Origin: Malurus cyaneus samueli
Lineage: Eukaryota > Chordata > Aves > Passeriformes > Maluridae
NCBI GenBank assembly: GCA_009741485.1
Contig: CM019218.1
Span: 35,774,387 to 35,838,386 of the forward strand
Reading direction: 5' to 3'
Length of the DNA: 64,000 nucleotides
The notes beneath the pieces are model-generated. The model did not search any database and was not told the DNA's origin. It was given only the letters and a program-made list of their open reading frames with translations. Positions within the stretch are counted from its first letter, which is position 1, and every line of letters begins with the position of its first letter. Below are positions 13,716 through 25,790 of this stretch, in pieces. The position numbers and the translations under genes are program-made.

Positions 13716-14555
13716 TCGTGCTATTTTTTACAGAGGCGTAATTTATTAATATCGAAGTGGTCGCTGGAACGGATTCAGAAGTCTCTATCTCTATCAGGTG
13801 ACGGTATTTTAAGGTTCGGTTTGAACCTGGCATCATATTTTAAAGGCTTATGCACTTACCTGCCACTTTTCTTCACCCCTTAGCACAGACTTTGTATTCC
13901 ATGACGATACCAAAAACAAAACATAACCCAAGAAAAACGAGCAGACAACAAAACAGGACAAAACATCCAAAACACATCACCAACATAGCACTAGCAAACC
14001 AAACCATAACAGAACGGACTCCTCGGCATAAGGACAGGAAGCAATCATCAATTTCAGGCGATGATTGTATTTAAAGCCGTATAAACAACACAACAAAAAA
14101 CTATCACCTGCTTTATTAACTGCTGTGGTTTAACATGGAGTTATCGGTGTTTCATTCGTACCATAGAATCTTTTCTAATGAGATTTAGATGGTTGGGAAC
14201 TGCTGACGAAGACCGGTACTGCTGAGGATGAATGCCGTAGGATGTGGACGGGACACGGACCGTAGGCACCATGTAAGTGATGAGAGCTGGGGATTTCACA
14301 ACTCCAGAAAAGGAAGTAAAATAATTATCACAAAGTTAAAATTAGAAACATTTGAAAAAAACAAAAAAAAACGGAGTTTAATTCAGAAAACCCACCTCTA
14401 CCTTGGGGAGACCCAAACTAATCAGTTGAGAAAGTCCGGGACAGAGACTAAATGAGCATTGGTCGCTTTATGTAGGAGACCAGGCTCCGATAGGCATCGT
14501 TTCCTAACTGCCTGGATTATAGAAAAGGAACTTCAGGAGAGAGCAAATAAACAAG

Positions 14556-14578
14556 AAAAAAAAAAAAAAAAAAAAAAA
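14556..14578 (+). repeat. poly-A tract (23 A)
   Basis: An uninterrupted run of 23 A is followed by A-rich sequence to about 14600. No retroposed gene or SINE is recognisable upstream, so it is recorded as a simple repeat. Confidence 0.85.
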
Positions 14579-14724
14579 GAAAAGAAAAAAATAAATTACC
14601 CAATAAAAACAGTTATTAAAAAAAATAATGTCTAGAACCGCAACTCGGTTGAACCTTTGAGACATGTCACAGAATTATTTTTTGGCATGAGATCGATATT
14701 CTGCTGCATAAGTAAGGAAAGTGA

Positions 14725-14820
14725 AGAGGAGGGGAAAAATTAACATGCAAAAAAAAAGAGAGGCTAGGAAAAAAAAAAAAAAAAGAGGGGGAAAAAGACA
14801 AAGGGAGGAAAAAAAAGGTG
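14725..14820 (+). repeat. purine-only tract (A/G-rich)
   Basis: Nearly a hundred bases are almost entirely A and G on the plus strand, with A runs up to 16. The stop-free frame through it is a consequence of composition. Confidence 0.7.
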
Positions 14821-15171
14821 TTTGCCCATGTGCTTGGCTTCATAGCCCCGTTCCCTTTACACCTCTCCTCTTAGCACCTGGGAAATTGGCACTGCCACCT
14901 AGTCTAAAACTAATAAATCTTTTTCCCTCGATTCAGGCTGCTTCCTTCTCTGCAGATGTTGGCAATCAGGTTTGCAAATTTCAAAGTCATTCATCCCGGG
15001 CGGCTGGGAGAAAAGCAGGTTTATTATTGCAAAACCTGTCACCCTCCCAACGCCTAAAGTAAACTCCGAGTCACCTCTCCACGCACCAAGGGAGGGATAA
15101 AAAAGGAAAAAAAAAAAATTAAAAATAGAGCCAGAGAGGGAAATCAAACGGTCAGAAAATCCTTCGCGTAC

Positions 15172-15243
15172 CTCAATGGAACGCAGCGGACATGGCGTCG
15201 TGGAGAGGAAGCGCTTGGCAGCGTCCTCATACATGCCGGGCAA
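15172..15243 (-). other. candidate 72-nt exon, unidentified
   Basis: On the minus strand a pyrimidine-rich run (TTTATTTTTCCCCTTTCC) leads to CGGCTCGCAG, a good acceptor. Seventy-two bases later GAG|GTACGC is a good donor. The interval is open in one frame, exactly 24 codons with phase 0 at both ends, starting LPGMYEDAAKRF and ending PCPLRSIE. It sits just left of the CpG island, where the second exon of a leftward gene would be expected. I do not recognise the peptide and cannot match it to PHF21A, so it could be an alternative 5' exon, another gene, or chance. Confidence 0.35.
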
Positions 15244-15399
15244 CTGCGAGCCGTGCGGAGGAGTCGGAAAGGGGAAAAATAAAGCCTCATGTGGGAAATA
15301 GAATGTGTGATTGTTATGATGATCTCACTTCAATTCCATGCTGTCTTGTTGATATACAGTAATCTGCCGCCTATTTCCGTCGTGTCCTGTTTGTTGTGT

Positions 15400-16950
15400 T
15401 GTTGTTTTTTTCTTTCAACTGCGTGCGCGTGGGGCCGTGGGGTCTCGCCCGTGCGCGGTGGGAGGCGCTTCGTGAGAGGAGAGAGCGGGCGGGCTGAGGG
15501 GGCACGAAGGGCGGACGAGGCGCAGAGGAGAGAATCTGTAGACAGCGCAAACAAGCCGGAGAGATACTGATACTCGGTTGTACGTTCTCGATCATTCGCT
15601 TATACCGCGGGTTTTGGTTTGGCGCTGTTTAGCATAGGCGATCTGCTGAACAGGATCCGTGACAGACTCGGACACGGCACATCTCTCTAACATGACACCT
15701 GCCCTGCCTGCGGCGCGCATATTCCGACAGGTGCGCCGCGCGCGTCGTTCCGCCGAGTCGCGCCGGATGGCTCCGCGGCCTCGGGGCCTCGCGCGGAGTG
15801 ACGCGGGGAGTGGGAGCGGTGGGCTCCGTCACGGCCTTTTACCCTGTCCTGTTTCGCTCCGTCGCGCGATGGCGATCGTTGGGTGGCGTGCCGGGGCGGC
15901 ACGGACGGGCCGGGGCAAGCGAGGGCGGAGGGCGGCAGGCGCCGTCCTCGCGGGCTTCCAGTCTCTTTTCGCGAGGAGATTCGGAGATTTTCACTTGACG
16001 GATGTTTATGTGCGCAGCGTCTCTCGCGGCGCCGGGCGACTCTGGTCGGTCCTGCGCGCTTTGCCTTATTATTCCCTCCGCCTGATGAGCGGGCTTGTGC
16101 TTTGGCGGGATATGCGCGGCTATATTGCTAGAGCGGAAACGCGATTTTCCTGCTCTGTTATCGTCGTCTGTGTATCTATTAACTGTGCTTGACGTGAGAG
16201 GGTAGGGCACCAACTCTGCCGGGCACGGCGCCGCCGGCCGCGGCCGCGGGGGGCACCGGGCGGTCGCACCGCCCGCACCGCCGGTACCGGACGGCGGTGA
16301 TGGGCGGGGGCGGAGGCGGCGCGGGGGCGGCCCGCGGCCAGCGAGAAGCCCGCGCCCCCCTCAACACATTCCCCCCATCCTCCTCCTCCCTCCCCGCGCC
16401 CCCGGCCGACGCGCGGGGCTCGGCGGGGGCGGCGCGCGGGGCGCGCGCGCGGGTAGGCGCGGAGGGCGGGGCGCGCGCGCGCGGGCGGAGGAGCTGGGCG
16501 CGGGCTGCGCCTGCCGACGGAGTGTCAAGGGCCGCGGGGGGGAGGGGGGGCCGGGCGCAGGGCGGCGGCGGGGGGGCGCGCGGGGGGAGCGCGGCGGCCT
16601 CATCATCCCCGTGATGAGGCGCGGATGCGCCACGGGCCCGGCCGCCCGGGCCAGGCCGCCCTCCTTTCCTCCCTCCTCTCCTCCCGCATCGCTGGCCTGC
16701 ATGTTATTTGCGGAATAGCGCACCGCTCGCCTCGCGGCCGGGCAGGGAGGGGTGTTCCCTCCTCCGCCTTGCGTTCGGCAGCGGGGTTGGTTTTTTTTAT
16801 TAACTTATACTCCAGTGCCGGGGTGCTGCATTTGCTTTCGTGCGAGCGGCGCCGGCTTCGCTTTCCTGCTGCCTGCTCGCACGCCGCCCCCCCCCGTCCA
16901 TCCTCCGCCCACCTCCCCCCCCCCCCTCCCCATTCCTCTTCTAATTCTCC
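15400..16950. promoter_or_regulatory. large CpG island, probable promoter (PHF21A by synteny)
   Basis: The interval is strongly GC-rich and CpG-dense, with a GC box GGGCGGGGGCGG at 16302-16313, a CRE-like TGACGTGA at 16190-16197, and runs of G and C such as 12 C at 16915-16926. It has the size and composition of a housekeeping or developmental gene promoter. Human PHF21A lies upstream of CREB3L1 in opposite orientation, so a leftward PHF21A start is the best guess, but no PHF21A exon is visible. Long open frames on both strands reflect composition. Confidence 0.6.
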
Positions 16951-17379
16951 TTCCACAAAAAAAAAATAAATCCAAAAACCCACAGCAGTGGCGAGTCAGA
17001 AACTTTCATGGGCAGGTTCAAAGCAGGGAAGTTTAACACGCCATGGATCAGAGCGTTTCTGCGGTACTCGCCGTGAAAATCAAGCATACGTGACTTTGTG
17101 ACTTGGGCTTCGGGGGCTCCTCGCTCCCTCCCTCTTATCCTCGGGTGGCTCTGGGTCCGCCTGTGCCGGCAGCTCGGGGACCACGGTCCCCCCGTTCCCT
17201 CCCTGTTCCCTCCCTGTTCCCAACTACCGCACAATGAGCTGCTGGGGGCTGCCCGAACGACAGCAGCCAGCCCATGCGGGGTCAGTCCTTATCTGCAATA
17301 CACTAGCTTAAGTTACAGGCATCTGTGCGTCGCCGGCTTCTGAAAGTCTCCAGAGTCTCAGAAATACTTAAAACCTCGC

Positions 17380-17900
17380 CTTTATGTCGGAGTCACCATT
17401 ACTAAAGCAATGGGACGTGTTCTGGACGCCGCGGGATTTGCATGAGCTCTCACGAAAAGCCGGGGTTTGATGCAATGCAAAACTGATTTTTTTTTTTTTT
17501 TTTTTAATAGCCTCTCTCAGCGCTTTATTCCTTTGAAATGATGAAAAGTTGGGAAGAAAAGTGTTTCTCTCTGCAAATGCTTCAGGAAGCCACGATGAAC
17601 TCTTTATTATATTGTGAAACTAAATCCATAAAGCAGTCATGATGAGTGACTCGGAGACGAATCGTAATTGGGCAGTAACGCACAGTTTTATCATCTGGAG
17701 GATTCTAGAGGGCTCAACGTGAGTGAGAACTTACAGCAAGGTTTCCCCTCAGCTGTAAAAAAAATTATCTATTAAACCATTGTTTATTTAATTACTGTTA
17801 ATTTTCCACTTCTTTTCCATCAATTGGTTGCCAAGTTCTGTGTGATTTAATTGTGGATCTTACAACATTTAGTGCCCTTCTTAAAGCTGTAGCTCCTGGA
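17380..17900. promoter_or_regulatory. possible conserved non-coding element with octamer motif
   Basis: Just right of the CpG island, the sequence has a perfect octamer ATTTGCAT at 17436-17443 (POU factors), a TGTTTATTT forkhead-like word and TTAATTA-type homeobox words near 17780-17800. There is no reading frame. A poly-T run of 19 lies at 17487-17505. The motif density fits an enhancer, but conservation could not be tested. Confidence 0.35.
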
Positions 17901-18108
17901 CTCATACAATTATGCAAGAAACTCAGGTTTATTTTTTTTTAATGAAGTTTCTAGCCAGGGGGTTTGTTGATGTGACCTTAAAGGCAGAAACCTTAAAGGC
18001 ACAAAAGGGAAAATGTATGAAGCAAATACAGTCATCAAAAAAATGCCTTTTTTTTAAATGTCACACTGTTTGGGGTTTTCTTTTTGAGGCAATCTCTCCT
18101 ATCCCCTC

Positions 18109-18137
18109 TTTGTTGTTGTTGTTGTTTGTTTGTTTTG
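18109..18137 (+). repeat. GTT/GTTT microsatellite
   Basis: A run of GTT units passes into GTTT units over about 29 bases. Confidence 0.75.
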
Positions 18138-19104
18138 TGAGCTAGGTATGATACTGAACAGTAGAGTTGCCGGAGTACTAAAAAAAGAAAAAGACAGAAA
18201 ATATGTCTGGGTGCTTATCAAATAGTTACTGATAGGTGCACAATTCATGGGATAACAGATAAGATCATATGCACAAGACTACAAAAATCTAGCAGTCATC
18301 ACAGTAGATTTTTCACCGTGTCCAACTGAGACAATAAGTGTTATGATTAGTATAAATATTACATGTTTATATTTAATATATATTTATATTTACTTTTTAT
18401 GCTTCTTTCTACTTTACTTCTACAGCATTTGAGCAGATCAAATAATCCTGGGATAAGGTCTATTACTATTAGGTCTGCCTGTAGTTTGCTGTGATTTCTT
18501 CTGCAGCTGGGGCACTATCCAGTCCCCTTCTTCGGTAGCTCTCCAACGCCCCTAAAAATCCCAGCCCTGATATTCAGATTTTCCCTCCTCCATGTAAACT
18601 TTACTACCAGCACTTCAAGCTGTAGAGGCCAAGTGTTACAACCAAGACAGCCTGGATTTTGATTTTACCTTCAGTTGGAGTTTGAAGCAAGAAGAGGGGT
18701 CAACTTACTTTGAAAATAATCAAACCAGAGTTGCTTTTGTCCTTCAAATTTTTTTTGGTAGAGGCACCAGAAAAACAAATAACTGAGTAAAGCCTGTTTA
18801 TTTTACTGTTTTTTTATCTTTCTGGTTAACAAGCAAGTTAAAAGAACCTAGAATGAGTGATTTAAGTGTTATTGGAGATTCAGTATGTTTATTTTGCTGA
18901 GGAGTCAATACACACAGTTTGCCTAAAGTTTATTTTTTAGAGATAAACTTTGGACAAAGCTCAAAGGAAAAATAATCGTCAGCTGTTACTGTAGATGCAT
19001 ACAGAAATTTTTCATGGTTTGTCTTAGAACTCAGACCATGATGAGCATCTCACACACTGCCCAGAGTGATCTTTGGGTCACTGCCAGGTAGAGTGGCTCA
19101 GACC
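18138..19104. other. AT-rich intergenic sequence
   Basis: No gene or repeat family was recognised. The region is AT-rich around 18340-18400. Confidence 0.5.
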
Positions 19105-19790
19105 ATTTTCACGGAATCATGGAATCGTTCAGGTTGGAAGGGACTTAAAGGTTGCCTAGCTCCAATCCTTCTACCATGGGCAGGGACACCTTCCACTAGG
19201 CCATATTGCTCAGAGCCCCATCCAATCAGTCCTTGAACACTTCCAGGAATGGGGCATCCACAGCCCCTCTTGGCAACCTATTCCTGTGCCTTGCCATCCG
19301 CACAGTGAAGAATCTCTCGCTAACATCTAAATGAAATCCACCCTCTTTCAGATTAAATCCATTATCCCTGTTCTATCACTACATGCCCTTGTCAGAATGC
19401 TTCTCCAGCTTTCTTGTAGATCCCCTGAGGTACTAGAAGACTGCTATAAGGTCTTCTCAGCCTTTCTCCTCCAGACTGAACAGCCTCAATCCTCAGCTTG
19501 TCAAATGCTCCAGCCCTCTGATCATCTTCATGGCATTAATCCAATCTTGCTCTAGCAGGTCCACATCACTCCTGTGCTGGGGACCACAGAGCTGGACAAA
19601 GAACTCCAGCTTCTCATAAGGTCCCATGGGAGCAGAGGCAAGGGGCAGAATCCCCTCCCTCGCCCTGCTGTCCACACTGCTTTTGATGCAGCTCAGGATA
19701 TGATTGGCTTTCTGGGCTGCTAGTGCACATTGCTGGGTCATATTGGGCTTCTCATCAACCAACCTGAACTCAGCAGTTTAAGCCACAGGT
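19105..19790 (-). mobile_element. CR1 LINE, 3' part of ORF2
   Basis: The left end carries the inverted 3' terminus (GAATCATGGAATCGTTCAGG). The minus strand at 19762-19493 encodes DEKPNMTQQCALAAQKANHI and later GPQHRSDVDLLEQ, both characteristic of avian CR1 ORF2. The frame breaks before the C-terminus, and the element is 5'-truncated and inactive. Confidence 0.9.
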
Positions 19791-22700
19791 CCTGATTATT
19801 GCAGACATGACAAAAGATTTTCCTTTAAAAATTGCGCACATACACTACTCCTTTGTTCAAACTTGAAGTGCTGAAGAGAAGTGGTTCCTGCCTCTGTGCT
19901 ATTTAGCTTCACTTCCATGTCAGCAAAAAGGGCCCCCATATGTGTATATGAAGTGTTCACCTTCTAGTAGCATGAGAAGTGGTTTCATGTACAAAATGGA
20001 AAGCAGTGGTATCATCAGATACACAGCTAAATATCTGAATAAACTTACTGATTTTGTACATTGCTCTGTATGGAGATATCTGCCATGATTTCTCTTCAGT
20101 GAAAGGAAATCTTGCTAGAAGCTTAGGAAAGAAATCCTTCCTTTGCTTGTTGAGTCTTTGTGCACAAAGCTGACCCACACACCTCTGCCTCTGAATGTGA
20201 TTTATGCTGTTCATCAAAACTCATAGTTCAGTTTGTCTATGTTTTCCACTTCCTGCTTGATCACATCACTCTCGATGTTCATACAGTCCCCTTTGCCTAG
20301 TTTTTTTCCTAAGAGCACTTAGAAGTACAAGCTAAATCCAAAGCCTTGTCAAAGTTAGTGGAAAACTCACAAAAATTAACAGGATTTGATGATAACTTGT
20401 AAGCAGCTTCTAGATTGTATTTCTCATTGCAAGTTATTTCACCAGTTTGGGAGAATTTTAGAGAAAGAAGTACAGTCCATGTAAAGTATTAATGCAGGGG
20501 CACCTCAAGAGTAGTAGTCATTGCTAACCATTATTGTACCAAGTGCTCAAAATAACAAGTTACATCATAACATGCTAGCTTTGCTGTAGCCAGCCCATCT
20601 TGCAGTATTGTTTGTTGAGAATACCTAGAACAAAATCTGAGAGGATATTTGTTAATATGCAGAAACAGTCTTCTAGCAACTCGTGTTAAAAGGAAGTAGG
20701 AGCAAGTATACTGACAATTCACAGACTAGTGCATAGATTGTCACAGGTTGGCAATGGAGTAGCCACACAGCACTTTCTGTTTCCCTGGTTTTCAGCAACA
20801 AAAGTACCTTAAAAACTAAACCAAGAGTTAGTTACTTACCTATTAATGTTTTTCACTGTGCTTTTGGTGGGATTGCTAGATGGCTACAAATGAGAGGGGA
20901 GATAGCCTGTGAAGATGTACTTAAAAATGAAAGCCATAAGACAATTTCAGGCAAGACATATCACAGCCTAAGAAAAAGGTTGGGAATCTGTCTTTCTCAC
21001 TGGTGTTTGAACAAAGGATTATCTCTCCAGTAGGATCCAGGCAAAGAGCTCCTTCTACAAGCAAATACCTTCCCCCTCCTAGGTCAGGGAAGGATGGGAC
21101 ATCACTTACTTCCATGTGATGAGGAAAATTACCCAGATTGTTTAGACCACCAGTTAGGGCCAGAGCCTGAAAATAATGATGGGTATGAAGCACTCGCTAT
21201 TAAGGGCATGAGCCTAGGTGGAAACTGTTGTTTAACACTACCACCTCTGACTTTGACTATGGATTATTGCCTTACAAAGGAGTTTCTGCTTATGGCAGCC
21301 AATGAAGAAGATCCCTGCTTACCCTGTCTCATCCCAAAATGGCTTTCTTACATGTCAGCTGTCAGCTGGTCCAGCTAGGAGTGGTGCAGCCACAAATCTC
21401 ACCCTCCTGATTGCTCTGCCTGGGAGGCAGCTAGAGTGAGCTAAAAACAGTTATAGGAGTGCATTGCCCAGGGTCTATATTCCAGGAAAAGTAATTCAAC
21501 ATTCAGGCTGCCCTGTTGCTTTTGCAAAATTCATGTTCTCCAGGCTGCCGTCAGCAGCTGAGCCAGGGAAGGCCTGTCAGGACAGCACAACATCGTGTCT
21601 GTAGTTTCCACTGGAGATGCAAGCTCTTCCATTACTAGCCTTGAAAGGATAACTCCATCCTGCTGTCTCTTCCCCTGATCACTTACTGCTTTGCTCACCA
21701 GAGATATTGGTTATTTCATACAGAAAGTAGAAGACTGTAGCTCAGAGGGGGTAGCCTGGCCTGTTGCACCAGAGACCGTGAGGGACCTGTGAGCACACAC
21801 CACTGTCTCTTACCTGCCAGCAGCTCCCAGAGCTCTTCTTCCTTGGCTTCCCTCTTAGGCTTTCAGTCTTTGAAGGTTTTGGTATGCAAAGTCAGGAAGG
21901 TCGTCAGCTCCTTGTTTAATCTGACCTCCAGCAAAACACTATTTCAACCAGTACTTCTCTATCAGATCTTCAATTAGGAGAGGCCAGAGAGCATTTTACC
22001 CTTCACAAGCCATTACTTTCTTCTTCTGAAGGTGCATCTGCTTTCAGAGAGGTGGGTGATATTGCTGCTTCCCGACTGAAGGAAGATCTGAGCAGTAATA
22101 CTATCTCTGGGAGTCAAGAGGAATGGGTTTCCTTGCCTTTGTTTTTTCTTTTCTCTTTAAGTAGAAGTGAGCAGTCATAAAGGGGACATTGCTCATGGCT
22201 CTCAGGTGGCTGGCCAGGCTGACTAAGCATGGTTTGGATCCTGTACACTGTTTAGAATCACAATGAGCTAGAGATTGTGTGCCAAGATGCAAATGGTTCA
22301 GGGAAAGGATCCTCATTTTTAAGCCAGCAGTATGAAGTATCCTAGGAGCAATTGCAGTTCCATTATCAGATAAAAGAAACTCTTTTTGTCTCATTGTCCT
22401 TTTTATTAAACAATATAACACCCCCTAATTCAGACTGATTTTTTGTAAGGTTGGTCACCCTACTAAATTTTTCAACTGGAGATTGTTGGACCAGTAGTGA
22501 TTAGTGGTATCTGTTCTCCATCAAAATGCCCTTTTCCAGATACTTTCAGAAGAATTCCCCCACTTGTATTTTTGAGTAACTTGGAGAGGAAAAATCTAGA
22601 ATTGGAAAATTGGGCGTGGAAATGAAACCCCAGAGTATGCTGAAGGGAAATGACAACTTTTGTAATGGAGCATTTTGGTATGTCACTAAACTGATAAGCC

Positions 22701-24447
22701 AACAGAAATGCAGAGTGGTAAACCAAGGGCATGAGCCACAGACCACGACAGCAGCTACCAGGTTGTGATGCAGGCATACAGACATCTCAAAAGCCTCTCA
22801 CATGCACAGAAATCAGACATTACATTGTGACAAACAGCATAAAAAATAAATTAAGAGCCCATTTCTGTAAACAATAAAACACCAGTGGAAGGGACATCAT
22901 GTCTTTTTAGTCCTCTTAGATGTCAGTGGTCATTTTAGCACCTTGAGGAGAGACATGATAAGGCAAAGCCTGCAGCAAAGTCCAAGGAATATATGGTGTA
23001 AAATGTCACTAAGGAGAGAGGTGGGGAATCAGGGGACCTAAGGAAAACTATGGATGATGATACTTCCAGGATGTTAAGTACTTCAAATATAAATATTGAT
23101 TGTGGTTTTCAAAATATTTTCATAAATTGGTCCCCTAAACACTTCAATATCACTAGATACATAAACAACCTGGGGTTTGAGTGAATAGAACATCTAAAAA
23201 GCAACTCAGTTCTCTAAGTATTTAATCAGACTTTTATTTGAGTCACCAGTTTGGGACTATCTGCTGAGCAGTACCTTGTCCTATAGAGCAATGTAGCAAG
23301 AGTATCAGTGTTTGAAATCGATTAAAAAGTAATAAGCTTTGAGAAGTATTAACCTACTGGAATCTTGTGTATTTATTAGAGCTTGCCTTTACTGTGCTGA
23401 AAAGTAGCCCAGCATAGGCACAGGGACAGGGAGGGAAGAGAAACTGTGAAACAAGTGTTACAGAGGGATGGGGAAGGGGAATCTAGGAGCAGAGCTATGC
23501 CTGGCTTTGCATTCAAGAATAAGAGTTAACAGTGACTCAGTGGACAGAAAGGTCAATGCTAGTGCAGGTATTCAGAGTGAGTTTTCATGGCCTAACAATA
23601 AATAGTGTTAGTCACCTATAGATTATCTGGGATTAAGTGTATCATGGGTAAAGATACCCCTGAGATGACTGATGCTGAATTAGCAGGGGCTTGCTCACAC
23701 AGCACCATGCCACACAGCATTGCATCTTCTAAGGAGCTGCAGCACCCCCTGCCATCACAGCCTCTGGAGTCACCTTCCAATGGAATGTCCTTCCCAATGG
23801 AATGACACCTTCTTCTCCCAGCTTCCTTGGCTTCCCTGGCTATTATTTCTGAGTTTCTGCTTTGGCTGTGTTATCTCACCTTGCTGCTTTCTGGGATAAT
23901 CCAGAGTTTAATGTGGCTGGGTTTTGAATGGAGTGAGAAGGGGCAAAGCAAAGATCAAAAAAAGTCAATAAACCTGATGGACAGGGGAGGCATCTGCACA
24001 GCAAGACGATGCCCTTTTTATTTAGTCATGTCTTACAATACAGCTACCACATCATAAATTCAGAGACACATGTTTGTAGAGAGAGGTCCTCACAGATATT
24101 TTATTTATAATTGATTTTAATATCTTCCACTCAAGTCTTCTGTTGTTTGAGTGATAGGCAAGTTGCAAAATATATCACTCAAGACATAGGGAATTGGGCA
24201 ATTAAACCTGTTTGTGTGTTCTTTGTGTTCAAAATTGATTAATAACAGTAAGATACAGCAACATCGTGCTTTTCAGCTAAAAGACATTTAGATAATGTCA
24301 ATAAATGCACAAATCTCATTGGCATTGTATCCTTATATGAAGAGTACATATAAGCTAAATGTTTTTGTTTTGGTTTTTTTTTTCTCATGAGGAGGAGCAG
24401 AATGAAAAGACTGTTTCTTTCAAAACTCTATTAGGCTATCAAGTGGA
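19791..24447. other. intergenic sequence without recognised gene
   Basis: No convincing exon was found. The longest open frames, such as 22101-22421 on the minus strand and 21094-21378 on the plus strand, are around 100 codons or less, lack recognisable domains and are within chance expectation. Confidence 0.55.
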
Positions 24448-25790
24448 AATCATAGAATCATAGAATATACTGAGTTGGAAGGGGCCCACAAGGATCATTG
24501 AGAATTCCTGGCCCTGCACAGAAAACCCTAGTAATCATACCAAGTGCCTGAGGACGTTGTCCAAACACTTCTTGAACTCTGTCAGGCTTGGTGCTTTGAC
24601 CTTTTCCCTGGGGAGCCTGTTCCAGTGCCCAACCACCCTCCGGGTGAAAAACCTTTTTCTAACATGCAACCTAAACCTCCCCTGACACAACTTCAGGCTA
24701 TTCCCTTGGCTCCTGTCACTGGTCACCACAGAGAAGAGATCAGTGCCTGCCCCTCCTCTTCCCCTCGTGAGGAAGCTGCAGACTGCAATGAGGTCTCCCC
24801 TCAGTCTCCTACAGGATGAACAGATCAAGCCACCTCAGCCACTCCTCATGCAGCTTCCACTCCAGGCACTTCACCATCTTCATTGGCATCCTTTGTGTGC
24901 TCTCTAATACTTTAACATCTTTCTTATACTGTGGCACCCAAAGCTGCACCCAGGACTGCAGGTGAGGCCGCCCCAGGTCAGAGCAGAGCGGGACAATCCC
25001 CTCCCCTGCCCGGCTGGCGATGCTGTGCCTGATGAACCCCAGGACACTCTTGGCCCTTCTGGCTGCCAGGGCACTGCTGGCTCATAATTCACTTTCCATC
25101 AACCAGTACCTCCATATCCCTTTTCTGTGGCACTGCTTTCCCACATCTCATTCCCCAATTTATATCCACATCCAGGGTTGCCCCATCCCAGGCACAGAAT
25201 TTGGCACTTGCCCTTGTTAGACTTCACAAGGTGGGTGAATGCTCAGCCCTCTGATTTATCAAGCTCTCTCTGCAGGCTTCCTTGCCTTTGAGGGAGTCAA
25301 CCGCTCCTCCCAGTTTTTAATATCACTGGCAAACTTATTTAGTATGCCTCTTGCGTCCAGTTTGTTAATGAAGATATTGATGAGCACTGGCCCCAAGATG
25401 GAACTCTGTGGAACACCAGTAGTGACAAGTCACCAGTCTGATGTCACCGTATTCACTATCACACTTCGTGCCTGACCTGTGAGCCATTTGTTCACCATCA
25501 CACAATGTGTTTATCCAGCTGTGTGCTGGACATTTTGTTCAGAAGGATGCTGTGAAAGACAGTATCAAAAACTTTACTGAAATCCAAAAAAGATTACTTC
25601 AACTGCCTTCCCTTGATCAACCAGGTGGGTTGTTTTGTTATAAAAGCAAGGTAAGTTTGACAAGAAGAACTTTCCACTTATGAACCTGTGCTGGCTTTGG
25701 CTGATAACCATGTTGTCTTTCAGATGTTTTTCTATAACTCCCAGAATAATCTTTTCCATATGATTATGCCATGATTTTCAGGTCATGACA
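24448..25790 (-). mobile_element. CR1 LINE, reverse transcriptase to 3' end
   Basis: The left edge carries the inverted CR1 3' terminus (AATCATAGAATCATAGAAT). Going leftward on the minus strand, the element encodes MEKIILGVIEKHLKD and LVDQGKAVEVIF of the RT domain near 25759-25574. Further along it encodes the ORF2 C-terminus with RVVGHWNRLPREKV near 24535-24828. Stops and frameshifts make it inactive, and it is 5'-truncated. It spans the left boundary of duplication copy 2. Confidence 0.88.

Noticed and set aside
1..15000. Search for PHF21A coding exons on the minus strand
   Set aside because: No frame resembles the known PHF21A N-terminus. The assignment of the CpG island to PHF21A stays an inference from gene order.
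15659..16983. Frames of 100-177 codons on both strands in the CpG island
   Set aside because: GC-rich DNA is poor in stop codons. The frames overlap on both strands, show no domain and no codon-level pattern.
21094..21378. 94-codon frame after a CAG/TAGG acceptor-like sequence
   Set aside because: The peptide is not recognisable, and no matching donor or flanking exon was found.
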